Shown: positions 1-6,170 of the stretch, one piece after another
Position numbering within the stretch: the stretch's first letter is position 1
Layout of the letters: each line of letters begins with the position of its first letter
From: Akkermansia muciniphila
GTDB taxonomy: Bacteria; Verrucomicrobiota; Verrucomicrobiia; Limisphaerales; UBA9464
DNA length: 6,934 nucleotides
Assembly: GCA_945873715.1 (NCBI GenBank)
Contig: CAMCFL010000163.1
Coordinates: forward strand, 1-6,934
Direction of reading: 5' to 3'
Made by a program: the position numbers and the translations under genes
The notes under the pieces: generated by a model
The model's database searches: none
The model's input: only the letters and a program-made list of their open reading frames with translations
Told to the model about the DNA's origin: nothing

Positions 1-264
1 CGAAAGCTACAACAGGAGACGAGTATGCCGTACATCAGTACCTACGATCGATTGGTCCGGGAAGAAGGCCGACAGGAGGGTCAGATTGCCGCACTCCGTG
101 AGGTTTTGGTCGAGGGGTTGACCCAGCGCTTTGGACCTCCCTCCGAAACGCTCCGCGCACGGATTGAGGGGGTGCGGGACGAAGCTCAGCTTCGGCGGAT
201 GGTCCGTGCCGCCTTCGCGGCCACCTCGCTGGAGTCCTTCGCCAGGGCCGTCGACGCCGACTGA
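1..264 (+). CDS. 3' end of a probable Rpn-family (PD-(D/E)XK) transposase/nuclease-like protein, partial
   Basis: The reading frame is open to the left edge (87 residues visible, TGA at 262-264), so the gene almost certainly starts outside the window; the ATG at 25 is an internal methionine with no good ribosome binding site. The visible part has the order typical of the C-terminal tail of Rpn/transposase-like nucleases: a short hydrophobic stretch with MPYIST, then the charged EEGRQEGQ segment (in these families often expanded as repeated EGRQEG units, here short), then a helical tail with LTQRFGPP and regularly spaced Arg and Leu. The PD-(D/E)XK catalytic core would lie upstream and cannot be seen. 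Known members are linked to recombination-promoting nuclease activity and mobile DNA. The family call is inferred from this tail alone. It could also be a lone decayed fragment. Confidence 0.55.
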   Translation, partial: RKLQQETSMPYISTYDRLVREEGRQEGQIAALREVLVEGLTQRFGPPSETLRARIEGVRDEAQLRRMVRAAFAATSLESFARAVDAD

Positions 265-300
265 GTCGAGGCAATCCGACGGGATGGAGGGCCTGAAATG

Positions 301-334
301 AACCGGGGATCGGCCCGTGGCCGATCCCCAGGTT
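301..334. terminator. Strong hairpin between convergent genes, probable bidirectional terminator
   Basis: GGGGATCGGCC (305-315) and GGCCGATCCCC (319-329) are perfect 11-bp inverted arms around a 3-base CGT loop. The stem can extend with AACC (301-304) against GGTT (331-334) if A330 is bulged. It lies 36 bases after the stop of the left gene and 44 bases after the stop of the heme-domain gene, which read towards each other. Neither side has a long T-run, so termination strength is inferred from stem stability and position. Confidence 0.6.
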
Positions 335-349
335 GATCTGGCTTCTGCG

Positions 350-363
350 AACTGGGAACTGGG
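350..363. repeat. Two tandem copies of a 7-bp unit
   Basis: AACTGGG occurs twice back to back (350-356 and 357-363) in the noncoding gap between the two convergent genes. A third G-rich partial copy follows. No function is apparent. It may be slippage-derived. Confidence 0.4.
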
Positions 364-378
364 GACTCCTTCCGCCCC

Positions 379-2937
379 TTACCGGAACATCCTGTTGCTC
401 CGGTCGCCGCGGGAGAGCAGGAAGGCGGTGAGGTCCAGGATCTCGTCTTCCTTGAGGGTGTTCAGCAGTCCTTCCGGCATGGGCGACATCTTGGAGGCCT
501 CAATGGACTGGATGTCGGTGCGCTTGATGTTGGTGAAGCCGCCGGGATCGGTCATGTCGGTGGCCAGCATCAAGGTGTCGTCATTCATGTTGGCCACCCG
601 CCCGACCACCGTTTCGCCATCCTTGCGGGTGACGATGATCGGAGCGTACTGGTCGCTGACTTCCTTGGAGGGTTCGACGATCGATTCGAGCAGGTCGCGC
701 GGGGAGAAACGTCCGGCGATTCCGGTGAGGTCGGGTCCGACAGCACCGCCCTCGGTGTTGAACCGGTGGCAGGTGAAGCAGCCCACCGCACCGAACAGAT
801 CGCGGCCCTTGTCGAAGTTGCGGTTCGAAAGGCCCTTGGCAAGAACGGGAGCCAGGCCGTCCACGGTCCATTCCTTCACGGTCGAACGTCCCGCGAGGAG
901 GGTTTCGAGCGGCTTCTTGATGACGGGCTTGGCATTGAGCACCGGCGCGAGTCGGGCCTTCTCGTCGTCGCCCAGCGTGGCGACGGCGTCATTCTTGATG
1001 TCGCGCAGGAACCCGGCGAGCGAGGCACCCCCGCGGAATGAAGCGGCCTTGAGGAACCATTCGAAGTAGGTCGTGCGCAGCCCGGGCGTCCACCCGGTCT
1101 TCAGGTTTCGCAGTGCCCGTGCGTAGTCCATCTGCTCTTCCTGGGTCGGTGCCTTGAACATCACCGGCGCGATCTTCAGCGCCGCGTTGGGCGATTCCAG
1201 ATAGACCAGCATCTGCGACAATTCGGCGTTCAGGTCGCGTCGGGTGGTCGGGAACAACGGTTCGAATTTTGCCGCCAGCCGGGCACGGGTCACGTCATCG
1301 GGCTTCCCAAGGCGGGTGAACGCGACGCTGTACGCGCGGAGCAGATCGAGTTGTTGGGAAGGCGTGAGTCTGGACCAGCGGATCCGGTCCATCGCGGCGA
1401 CGATCTTTGGCAGCAGGGCGGGATCCACCGCGGCATCGGCGGGCTTGCGATGAAATGGGTCGCGGCTGGAAGCCCGGGCGAGCGCCAGCAGCGCGTGGGT
1501 GGAAGCGACCGGGTCCTTCTCGGCCAGGGCGCGCTCGCGCCATTCACCGACCGGCTGCCACTCAATGGCGATGCGGGCGGCGAAGCGCAGGTTGCGATCC
1601 TTCGACGAGAGGAACGGCCACGCTTCGCGCACGGCTTTCGGGTCCTGCTTCCCATGGAACGCCTCCAGTTTCCGACGCTGGGCCCGTTCGCCTCCGCCCC
1701 CGGGCAGGCCTTTTGAAAGGGCCGTGGATTCGTTGCCGGCGTACGTCACCCGGTACAGGGCCGACTGGGTGCGGCGTCCACCGATGGCGAAGTACATCGC
1801 GCCATCCTTCGGGTTGACCAGCAGATCGGTCAGCGGAAGCGGGGAACCGGAGATGAACTCCTCACTCGTGCCGGTGTAGCCGGAGCCGTCGGGCTTCAGA
1901 TGGACGGCGTAGAGTTTGCCATAGGACCAGTCGGAGATGAAGAATGCCTCCTGGTATTTGGCGGGGAACTTCGCGCCGTACCCGAAGGTGACGCCAGTGG
2001 GCGAACCCGGCCCGATATCGACGACCGCACCCAGGCTGTCGGCGTAGTAGGCGGGCCATTTTCCGGCACCCGAACGCCAGCCGAATTCCGCCCCGCTGAC
2101 CACGTGATTGACCCGGGTCGGCCGGTACCACGGGGTGTTCATGTCCCACTCCATGTCGGCGTCGAAGGTGAACAGTTCGCCGGCGCGATTGTAGGCGGCG
2201 TCGTACTCGTTGCGGAATCCCGTGGCCACGAGATCCCAGGACTTGCCTTCCGGATCGGTCTTGGCGATCCAGCCGCCGGGGGCGAGGACGCCCTTCATGA
2301 ACCCGTTGCCGTCCCAGAGGCGCGGCAGGAGATGGTCTTCGGACCAGTGCTTGGGCACCCGACTGGAGTTGAGCTCGGTGATCTTGGTCTGATTGCCGGA
2401 CACGATGGTGAGGGTCGCGCCGTCGGGAGAGGGCAGGATCGCATGGGGCCCGTGCTCACCGCCGCCTTCGAGTTTGCGGAGCAGTTTGACCTCGTCGTAC
2501 TGGTCGTCGCCGTTGGTGTCGCGGACGCGGTAGAGACCGCGGCCCTGATAGCTCTCGTTGGCCACCATCACGTAGAGGCTGTCGAAGGCGCAAAGGAGGC
2601 CCTGCGCCTGGCCGATCTCGATGTTCAACGGCTCGATCTGGAGTCCGGCGGCCGTGCCCGGAGGCGGGGTGACGACCCGGTACATCTTGCCGTACTGATC
2701 GGACACGATGAGGCGTCCCTTGGGGTCGACGGTCATGGCAACCCACGATCCCTGTTCCTTCTTGGGAACGGTGTGGAGCAGTTCGACCTGGAATCCCTTG
2801 GCGACCTTGAGCTGGTTCACCGGGGTGGCCAGACCGGAGATCGTGCCGGGAAGTTGAGCCAGCGCGGCGGGCAGGAACGCAAAGGCCGCCGCCAAGGCGA
2901 CAGCGCGCTGGAAGGACGCGGATCGGGGGAGAAGCAT
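379..2937 (-). CDS. Exported beta-propeller protein with C-terminal CxxCH heme domain (Planctomycete/Verrucomicrobia type)
   Basis: The product has 852 residues. Residues 1-27 form a signal peptide (Arg at 5 and 11, an Ala-rich core, ALA just before Q28), so the mature protein acts outside the cytoplasm. Residues about 40-400 look like the Pirellula/Verrucomicrobium N-terminal propeller (TIGR02604-like), with repeated blade signatures such as VAMTVDPKGRLIVSD near 67-80, RDTNGDDQYDE near 139-149 and GAEFGWR near 282-288. Residues about 415-690 are helical and rich in Ala, Leu and Arg, resembling HEAT-type repeats. Residues about 705-845 match the TIGR02603 heme-binding domain: C720-F-T-C723-H724 (bases 766-780), then GPDLTG, and MSPMPEGLL, where M820 or M817 may be the second heme ligand. 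The reading frame stays open upstream to 3408, but ATG 2937 is chosen because it directly begins the signal peptide. No Shine-Dalgarno is visible. Family members are thought to oxidise sugars or other extracellular substrates; the substrate here is unknown. Confidence 0.9.
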   Translation of the reverse strand: MLLPRSASFQRAVALAAAFAFLPAALAQLPGTISGLATPVNQLKVAKGFQVELLHTVPKKEQGSWVAMTVDPKGRLIVSDQYGKMYRVVTPPPGTAAGLQIEPLNIEIGQAQGLLCAFDSLYVMVANESYQGRGLYRVRDTNGDDQYDEVKLLRKLEGGGEHGPHAILPSPDGATLTIVSGNQTKITELNSSRVPKHWSEDHLLPRLWDGNGFMKGVLAPGGWIAKTDPEGKSWDLVATGFRNEYDAAYNRAGELFTFDADMEWDMNTPWYRPTRVNHVVSGAEFGWRSGAGKWPAYYADSLGAVVDIGPGSPTGVTFGYGAKFPAKYQEAFFISDWSYGKLYAVHLKPDGSGYTGTSEEFISGSPLPLTDLLVNPKDGAMYFAIGGRRTQSALYRVTYAGNESTALSKGLPGGGGERAQRRKLEAFHGKQDPKAVREAWPFLSSKDRNLRFAARIAIEWQPVGEWRERALAEKDPVASTHALLALARASSRDPFHRKPADAAVDPALLPKIVAAMDRIRWSRLTPSQQLDLLRAYSVAFTRLGKPDDVTRARLAAKFEPLFPTTRRDLNAELSQMLVYLESPNAALKIAPVMFKAPTQEEQMDYARALRNLKTGWTPGLRTTYFEWFLKAASFRGGASLAGFLRDIKNDAVATLGDDEKARLAPVLNAKPVIKKPLETLLAGRSTVKEWTVDGLAPVLAKGLSNRNFDKGRDLFGAVGCFTCHRFNTEGGAVGPDLTGIAGRFSPRDLLESIVEPSKEVSDQYAPIIVTRKDGETVVGRVANMNDDTLMLATDMTDPGGFTNIKRTDIQSIEASKMSPMPEGLLNTLKEDEILDLTAFLLSRGDRSNRMFR

Positions 2938-2992
2938 GTGGAGAGATTGACGGCCGGAGGGAGGGGGACTTTCAAGGGGGAACCGAGGAAAG

Positions 2993-3006
2993 GTGAAAGA
3001 TTTCAC
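2993..3006. promoter_or_regulatory. Perfect 14-bp dyad between divergent genes, candidate operator
   Basis: GTGAAA (2993-2998) and TTTCAC (3001-3006) are perfect inverted arms around GA. The dyad lies nearly midway in the 123-bp spacer between the heme-domain gene (start 2937, leftward) and the antitoxin gene (start 3061, rightward). This fits a binding site for a dimeric regulator such as the Phd-type antitoxin next door. No convincing -35/-10 pair was found on either strand here, so the regulatory role is an inference from symmetry and position. Confidence 0.35.
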
Positions 3007-3041
3007 TGCTTGGGTCAGACACTTCTTGCGGCCTGCAGTGA

Positions 3042-3062
3042 TGTCAGTCATTTGTCTGTCAT
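3042..3062 (+). repeat. Two 10-bp direct repeats, 11 bp apart, over the antitoxin start codon
   Basis: TGTCAGTCAT (3042-3051) and TGTCTGTCAT (3053-3062) match at 9 of 10 positions with a period of 11 bp, about one helical turn. The second copy overlaps the ATG at 3061. It could be an antitoxin operator of direct-repeat type or chance. There is no Shine-Dalgarno in this stretch. Confidence 0.3.
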
Positions 3063-3303
3063 GGAGCAAGTCGTCGGTCGTGAGTTTGTTCGGGAGTTCC
3101 CCCGGTTTGTTGCGAAGGCACGTGGAGGGGAGGTCATCGAGATCCGTCATCGCGACGGTGCGGTCTTCACCTTTGCTCTGAAGTCTGGGGCTCGCCCCAG
3201 GCCGCGAAGGGCGGCACGGCCGCTCGATCCAAAGGCGTTTGCTGCGGTTGACCTTGATTCGCCGGCTTTCCCGCCACAGCCACCCAATGCGCGCCTTGCT
3301 TGA
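3061..3303 (+). CDS. Phd/YefM-type antitoxin of a type II toxin-antitoxin pair
   Basis: This small protein of 80 residues precedes and overlaps a PIN-domain toxin gene by 17 bp, the classic antitoxin-first order. The N-terminal half (REFVREFPRFVAKARGGEVIEI, followed by RHRDGAVFTF) follows the Phd/YefM pattern: a short helical DNA-binding fold with the conserved 'GE.v.i..r.g' strand-turn at residues 22-34. Residues about 41-80 are rich in Pro, Arg and Ala and look disordered, as expected for a tail that folds on the toxin and is degraded when free. The frame is open far upstream, but ATG 3061 is the only good start near the domain and the upstream part is antisense to the heme-domain gene. It is expected to neutralise the toxin and repress its own promoter. 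The exact antitoxin subfamily is less certain than the role. Confidence 0.72.
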   Translation: MEQVVGREFVREFPRFVAKARGGEVIEIRHRDGAVFTFALKSGARPRPRRAARPLDPKAFAAVDLDSPAFPPQPPNARLA

Positions 3304-3679
3304 TACCGGAGTCTGGTTCCGACGTTTCCATGGACTCCCGTTGCCGCGATCGATGGAGGCGATGCTGGAGGCGGATGTGACCGACTTCTGTCTGTCTCCC
3401 ATTTCCATTCTGGAGATCGCCTACAAATGGCGGCATGGACGGCTCCCCTGCCCATCGCCAGAGGAGTGGATGGAGGAGGCGATCGCCGATTTTCGCCTGC
3501 TCCCGGTGACGGGGCAGATTGCCGTCCGGGCCGGTTCCTGGGATTGGGATCATGGCGATCCGGCGGACCGGTTGATCACCGCCACCGCCGTATGCCACGA
3601 GGCGACATTGATCCACACGGATCTCTTGGTGAAGGGACTCAAGGGCTTTCCGCAGCAGTACTTCCGCGGGACGAATTGA
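3287..3679 (+). CDS. PIN-domain toxin (VapC-like ribonuclease), partner of the preceding antitoxin
   Basis: A protein of 130 residues, the usual length for a single PIN domain. The N-terminal strand ALLDTGVWF supplies the first acidic residue D6. The other expected metal-binding acids are E43 (SILEIAYKW), D94 in DPADRLI (with D91 nearby) and D112 (LIHTD), so the active site looks intact. The 'DPxDRLI' and 'LIHTD' spacing resembles the Sll0205-like PIN subgroup often paired with Phd-type antitoxins. These enzymes are Mg-dependent endoribonucleases that cut RNA, commonly tRNA, and stop translation. The frame permits a start at 3239, but ATG 3287 is chosen because it begins just before the first PIN strand and overlaps the antitoxin end, implying translational coupling. 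The RNA target is unknown. Confidence 0.87.
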   Translation: MRALLDTGVWFRRFHGLPLPRSMEAMLEADVTDFCLSPISILEIAYKWRHGRLPCPSPEEWMEEAIADFRLLPVTGQIAVRAGSWDWDHGDPADRLITATAVCHEATLIHTDLLVKGLKGFPQQYFRGTN

Positions 3680-3713
3680 GGATTCCGGCTAAGAGCATCG
3701 GAAGCCCGGTGTC

Positions 3714-3717
3714 AGGA
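3714..3717 (+). promoter_or_regulatory. Shine-Dalgarno site of the broken secreted-protein gene
   Basis: AGGA lies 6 bases before the ATG at 3724, inside the purine run AGGAAGAGGG. It shows that the following decayed gene once had a real translation start here. Confidence 0.5.
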
Positions 3718-3723
3718 AGAGGG

Positions 3724-4227
3724 ATGAAGACATCGACGCCATGGAAGCGAGTCTCCCGTTGGGGGGCATCCAATCGGGTTCTTGATCTGGCTCTATGCTG
3801 GGCGCTGCTCAGCGGGTGGCAGGCGCAGGCGTTGATCCGGGTGGGAACGGATGAGCCTACCCACGATCCCGGTTGGCCAGTGGGGACCCAGGACTACGTC
3901 GCGCTGACGTCCCGGGAGCAGCGGTTTCGAGGGACCGCCGTTCGGGGGCGGGCAGTGGACCTTCCAGAGTCGCGGCAACACCGACGCCCTCCGGAAGGCC
4001 GTCGACGCGTTCGCAAAGATTCAATCGCCCGTGCGGGAGATCCGCCCCAAGGCCCGCCCTTCGACCAACCTGTTCCAGGGCGGAGCCGGAAGAGGTGTGA
4101 TCTCTGATTGGGACATGTCGGTCTGGGTTCGCGCCAACTGCGATCGGCTGATTGGACCCGGATTCGTGTGCCAACGCAGATCCAGGTGGTCGATGAACGG
4201 GTGAAGCCGGCGGTGCCAAAGCCGTAG
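3724..4227 (+). pseudogene. Frameshifted remnant of a small secreted protein gene
   Basis: The start is good: ATG 3724 with AGGA upstream and a signal peptide (basic residues at 2-18, hydrophobic VLDLALCWALLSGW, AQA cleavage site near residue 36). Mature sense begins as IRVGTDEPTHDPGWP in frame 1. Around 3908-3940 it moves to frame 2, reading GFEGPPFGGGQWTF, then GNTDALRKAVDAFAKIQSPVREI, and near 4106-4132 SDWDMSVWV. By 4150 it has returned to frame 1 as DWTRIRVPTQIQVVDERVKP, ending at TAG 4225-4227. Each piece has sensible protein composition and together they read as one protein, so at least two indels, probably with internal deletion, have broken the gene. From memory, similar 'EPTHDPGWP ... 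GPPFGGG ... SDWD' proteins recur in Verrucomicrobia without known function; not verified. Left intact, frame 1 gives a 127-residue ORF ending at 4107 whose second half is nonsense. Sequencing error is the main alternative. Confidence 0.72.
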
Positions 4228-4235
4228 GCGAAGTC

Positions 4236-4249
4236 CCCGAGGAATCGGG
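4236..4249. terminator. Short GNRA-capped hairpin between convergent ends, weak terminator candidate
   Basis: CCCGA (4236-4240) pairs with TCGGG (4245-4249) around a GGAA tetraloop, directly abutting the stop codon of the DUF1501 gene and 8 bases after the stop of the plus-strand remnant. The 5-bp stem and missing T-run make real termination activity uncertain. Confidence 0.25.
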
Positions 4250-5716
4250 TTACGCCAGGATGTCGCGGACGATCTTTCCGTGGACGTCGGTCAGGCGGAA
4301 GTCGCGACCGGCATGGCGGAAGGTGAACTTCTCGTGGTCGAACCCGAGCAGCCACATGAGGGTGGCGTGCAGATCGTGGACGTGGACGATCTTCTCGGTG
4401 GCGGCGAAGCCGAATTCGTCCGTGGACCCATAGACCGTTCCGCCCCGAACCCCGCCGCCGGCGAGCCACATGGTGAAGCCGTGATTGTTGTGGTCCCGCC
4501 CGTTCTGTTTCCCGGCATTGGCCCCGGGCGTGGGCAACTCGACGGTGGGAGTCCGTCCGAACTCACCTCCCCAGATCACCAGGGTGTCCTCCAGCATGCC
4601 GCGTTGCTTCAGGTCAGCGAGCAATGCGCCGATCGCCTGATCCGACTCCCGGGCGAGCTTGCGGTGGTTGACTTCGATGTCGTCGTGGTTGTCCCAAGGT
4701 TGGCCAGATCCGTGCCAGACCTGAACGAAACGGACGCCGCGCTCGACGAGGCGTCGGGCGATGAGGAGTTGCCGTGCCTGCGTGCCCTCGCCGTAGAGCT
4801 TACGGATGTGCTCCGGTTCACGGCCGATATCGAAGGCGTCGGCGGCGTCGAGTTGCATCCGGTAGGCGAGCTCGAAGGACTGGATGCGGGATTCGAGTTG
4901 CGAATCGGCGGCACGGGCGCGCTGATGGCGCTCGTTGAGTTGGGCCAGGAGATCAAGTTGGGCGCGCTGCTCGGGCAGTGAGTGGTACTGGTTGGTGATG
5001 TTCTCGATCAACCGCTCGATCTTGGTGTGCGCGGTGTTGATGTACGTCCCCTGATAAACGCCAGGCAGGAAGGCCGACTGCCAGTTCTGGGATTCCTGGA
5101 TCGGATACCCGCCGGGGCACATCACCACGAAGCCGGGCATGTTCTGGTTCTCCGAGCCCAGTCCGTAGGTGACCCAAGAACCAAAGCTCGGCCTGACCTG
5201 GCGTGCCTCGCCGCAGTTCATCAGCAGGAGCGACGGTTCGTGGTTCGGGACATCCGCCTTCATCGAGCGGATGATGCACAGGTCGTCCACGTGCTGGGCG
5301 ACGTGCGGGAAGAGATCCGAGACTGGAATGCCGGATTGACCGTATTGCCGGAACTGGAAGGGAGACCGGTAGGCGGCACCCGTCCGGCGCTCGGTCTGGT
5401 GGCGGATGGGAATCTCCTTGCCGTGCCACTGATCCAGGGATGGCTTGGGATCAAAGGTGTCCACGTGCGACGGTCCACCGTTGGCAAAGATGTGGATCAC
5501 GCGCTTGGCGCGTCCCGGGAACTGCGCCTGCCGCGGTGTAAGGGGATTGGTCAGGCTGGAGGCGGCCGGGACGTCGGCCCGGGCGCGGGGCGAGAACTGG
5601 CCGAGGGAACCCATCAACGACGCCAACCCGAGCGAACCCATGCCCATGCCGCATTGCTCCAGGAATCCGCGCCGGGTCAGGGCGAGATGGTCGTGGTTCG
5701 GCGCATGATGATTCAT
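4250..5716 (-). CDS. DUF1501 family protein, Tat-exported, alkaline-phosphatase/sulfatase-like fold
   Basis: The product has 488 residues. Residues 14-19 (TRRGFL) form a twin-arginine motif, followed by a Gly/Leu/Met-rich hydrophobic stretch and a likely cleavage near ARA (45-47), so it is exported folded. The rest is full-length DUF1501: FANGGPSHVDTFDPKP at about 77-92, GKEIP, ARQLLIARRLVERGVRFVQV at about 314-333, DNHDDIE at 342-348, LVIWGGEFGRTP at 379-390, DHNNHG at 408-413 and a late HDLHATLMWLLG. The His and Asp clusters resemble metal-site residues of the alkaline-phosphatase-like superfamily, but no DUF1501 reaction is established. ATG 5716 is preferred over an upstream in-frame ATG at 5761 because AAGGA lies 9 bases before it and the Tat motif then falls at the usual place. 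DUF1501 genes often follow a DUF1549/DUF1553 cytochrome gene. Here the upstream same-strand gene is a glutaredoxin 72 bp away. Confidence 0.93.
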   Translation of the reverse strand: MNHHAPNHDHLALTRRGFLEQCGMGMGSLGLASLMGSLGQFSPRARADVPAASSLTNPLTPRQAQFPGRAKRVIHIFANGGPSHVDTFDPKPSLDQWHGKEIPIRHQTERRTGAAYRSPFQFRQYGQSGIPVSDLFPHVAQHVDDLCIIRSMKADVPNHEPSLLLMNCGEARQVRPSFGSWVTYGLGSENQNMPGFVVMCPGGYPIQESQNWQSAFLPGVYQGTYINTAHTKIERLIENITNQYHSLPEQRAQLDLLAQLNERHQRARAADSQLESRIQSFELAYRMQLDAADAFDIGREPEHIRKLYGEGTQARQLLIARRLVERGVRFVQVWHGSGQPWDNHDDIEVNHRKLARESDQAIGALLADLKQRGMLEDTLVIWGGEFGRTPTVELPTPGANAGKQNGRDHNNHGFTMWLAGGGVRGGTVYGSTDEFGFAATEKIVHVHDLHATLMWLLGFDHEKFTFRHAGRDFRLTDVHGKIVRDILA

Positions 5717-5725
5717 CGTATTCGT

Positions 5726-5730
5726 TCCTT
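5726..5730 (-). promoter_or_regulatory. Shine-Dalgarno site deciding the DUF1501 start
   Basis: On the minus strand AAGGA precedes ATG 5716 with a 9-base spacer. It is one of few clear Shine-Dalgarno sites in this window and supports the shorter of two in-frame starts. Confidence 0.6.
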
Positions 5731-5756
5731 CATTGATGGCCGTCGATCGCTGGATC

Positions 5757-5779
5757 TTCACGCCAATTCTGGGCGTGGA
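5757..5779. terminator. Hairpin between the glutaredoxin and DUF1501 genes
   Basis: CACGCC (5759-5764) and GGCGTG (5772-5777) are perfect 6-bp arms around a 7-base loop; one G-T and one T-A pair may extend the stem. It starts 9 bases after the glutaredoxin stop on the minus strand. With no T-run it could be a weak terminator, an mRNA processing structure or a protein site. Confidence 0.3.
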
Positions 5780-5788
5780 ACGACCTCT

Positions 5789-6040
5789 TCACCGGTCGAA
5801 CTCCATCTTCTTCCACCATGTTTCCAGTTCGTCCGCTCCAAAATCAGCCAGGATATGGTCGTCCACGTCGATGGATGGGGCGCGCGATTGACCGGTCAGA
5901 TCAAACATCTCCTGCCGGGCGACGGCATTGCGGATGACATCCAGCTTCTCGTAGCGGACCCCCTTCTCGTCCAGCCAGCCGATGGCTTCGTCACACCACG
6001 GGCATCCAGGCTTGATGAAGAGACGGACGGATTTCGGCAT
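5789..6040 (-). CDS. Glutaredoxin-family thiol-disulfide oxidoreductase
   Basis: A protein of 83 residues, typical for a single glutaredoxin/thioredoxin-like domain. Residues 5-16 (VRLFIKPGCPWC) give the first beta strand and the redox motif C13-P-W-C16. GVRYEKLDV (27-35) is the second strand. GQSRAPSI (50-57) carries the expected cis-proline P55, in an unusual APS context where TVP or TPT is more common. ILADFGADELETWW (63-76) matches the end of the fold. It lacks a signal peptide, so it likely acts in the cytoplasm, reducing disulfides or glutathione-type mixed disulfides; the partner is unknown. The frame is open to 6253, but ATG 6040 is chosen because it begins right before the fold. No Shine-Dalgarno is seen. 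The extension would be Arg/Pro-rich and runs through the repeat at 6123-6147. Confidence 0.85.
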   Translation of the reverse strand: MPKSVRLFIKPGCPWCDEAIGWLDEKGVRYEKLDVIRNAVARQEMFDLTGQSRAPSIDVDDHILADFGADELETWWKKMEFDR

Positions 6041-6122
6041 GGCCAAAGGATGCACCGAGGCGAGGCGACCGCATAGGCGGCATGTGCGGCCCCAGGCTGA
6101 GTCTTGAATCGGTTGTGACGGT

Positions 6123-6147
6123 TGTAGGCCCGCTGTCCTCAGCGGGC
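6123..6147. repeat. REP-like palindromic repeat, copy 1
   Basis: The unit reads TGTAG followed by a hairpin: GCCCGCTG (6128-6135), loop TCCT, CAGCGGGC (6140-6147), a perfect 8-bp stem. It matches the element at the right edge at 21 of 22 compared bases, the one difference being in the loop. It lies 24 bases after the stop of the second toxin gene on the minus strand, where it might also act as a transcript end. Short palindromes of this kind occur as dispersed intergenic repeats in many bacteria. Confidence 0.7.
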
Positions 6148-6170
6148 GCTGCCACAGGCTTGCTTTCAGA

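Noticed and set aside
317..1069. Plus-strand 250-codon frame
   Set aside because: It lies mostly opposite the heme domain with its CxxCH motif and starts inside the terminator hairpin. It is a high-GC antisense shadow.
2947..2975. Promoter made of TTGACG (2947-2952), 17 bases and TTTCAA for the plus-strand pair
   Set aside because: The -10 part is poor and lies about 85 bases before the start codon. No other element supports it.
1900..3060. Long plus-strand frame leading into the antitoxin
   Set aside because: It is antisense to the heme-domain gene. Only the last 80 codons, from ATG 3061, resemble a known family.
2938..3408. Upstream extension of the heme-domain reading frame by 157 codons
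   Set aside because: It runs antisense to the antitoxin and toxin genes, reads as low-quality Arg/Ser-rich sequence, and would bury the signal peptide that begins at 2937.
4982..6076. Plus-strand 364-codon frame
   Set aside because: It is antisense to most of the DUF1501 gene and all of the glutaredoxin gene, with no recognisable domain.
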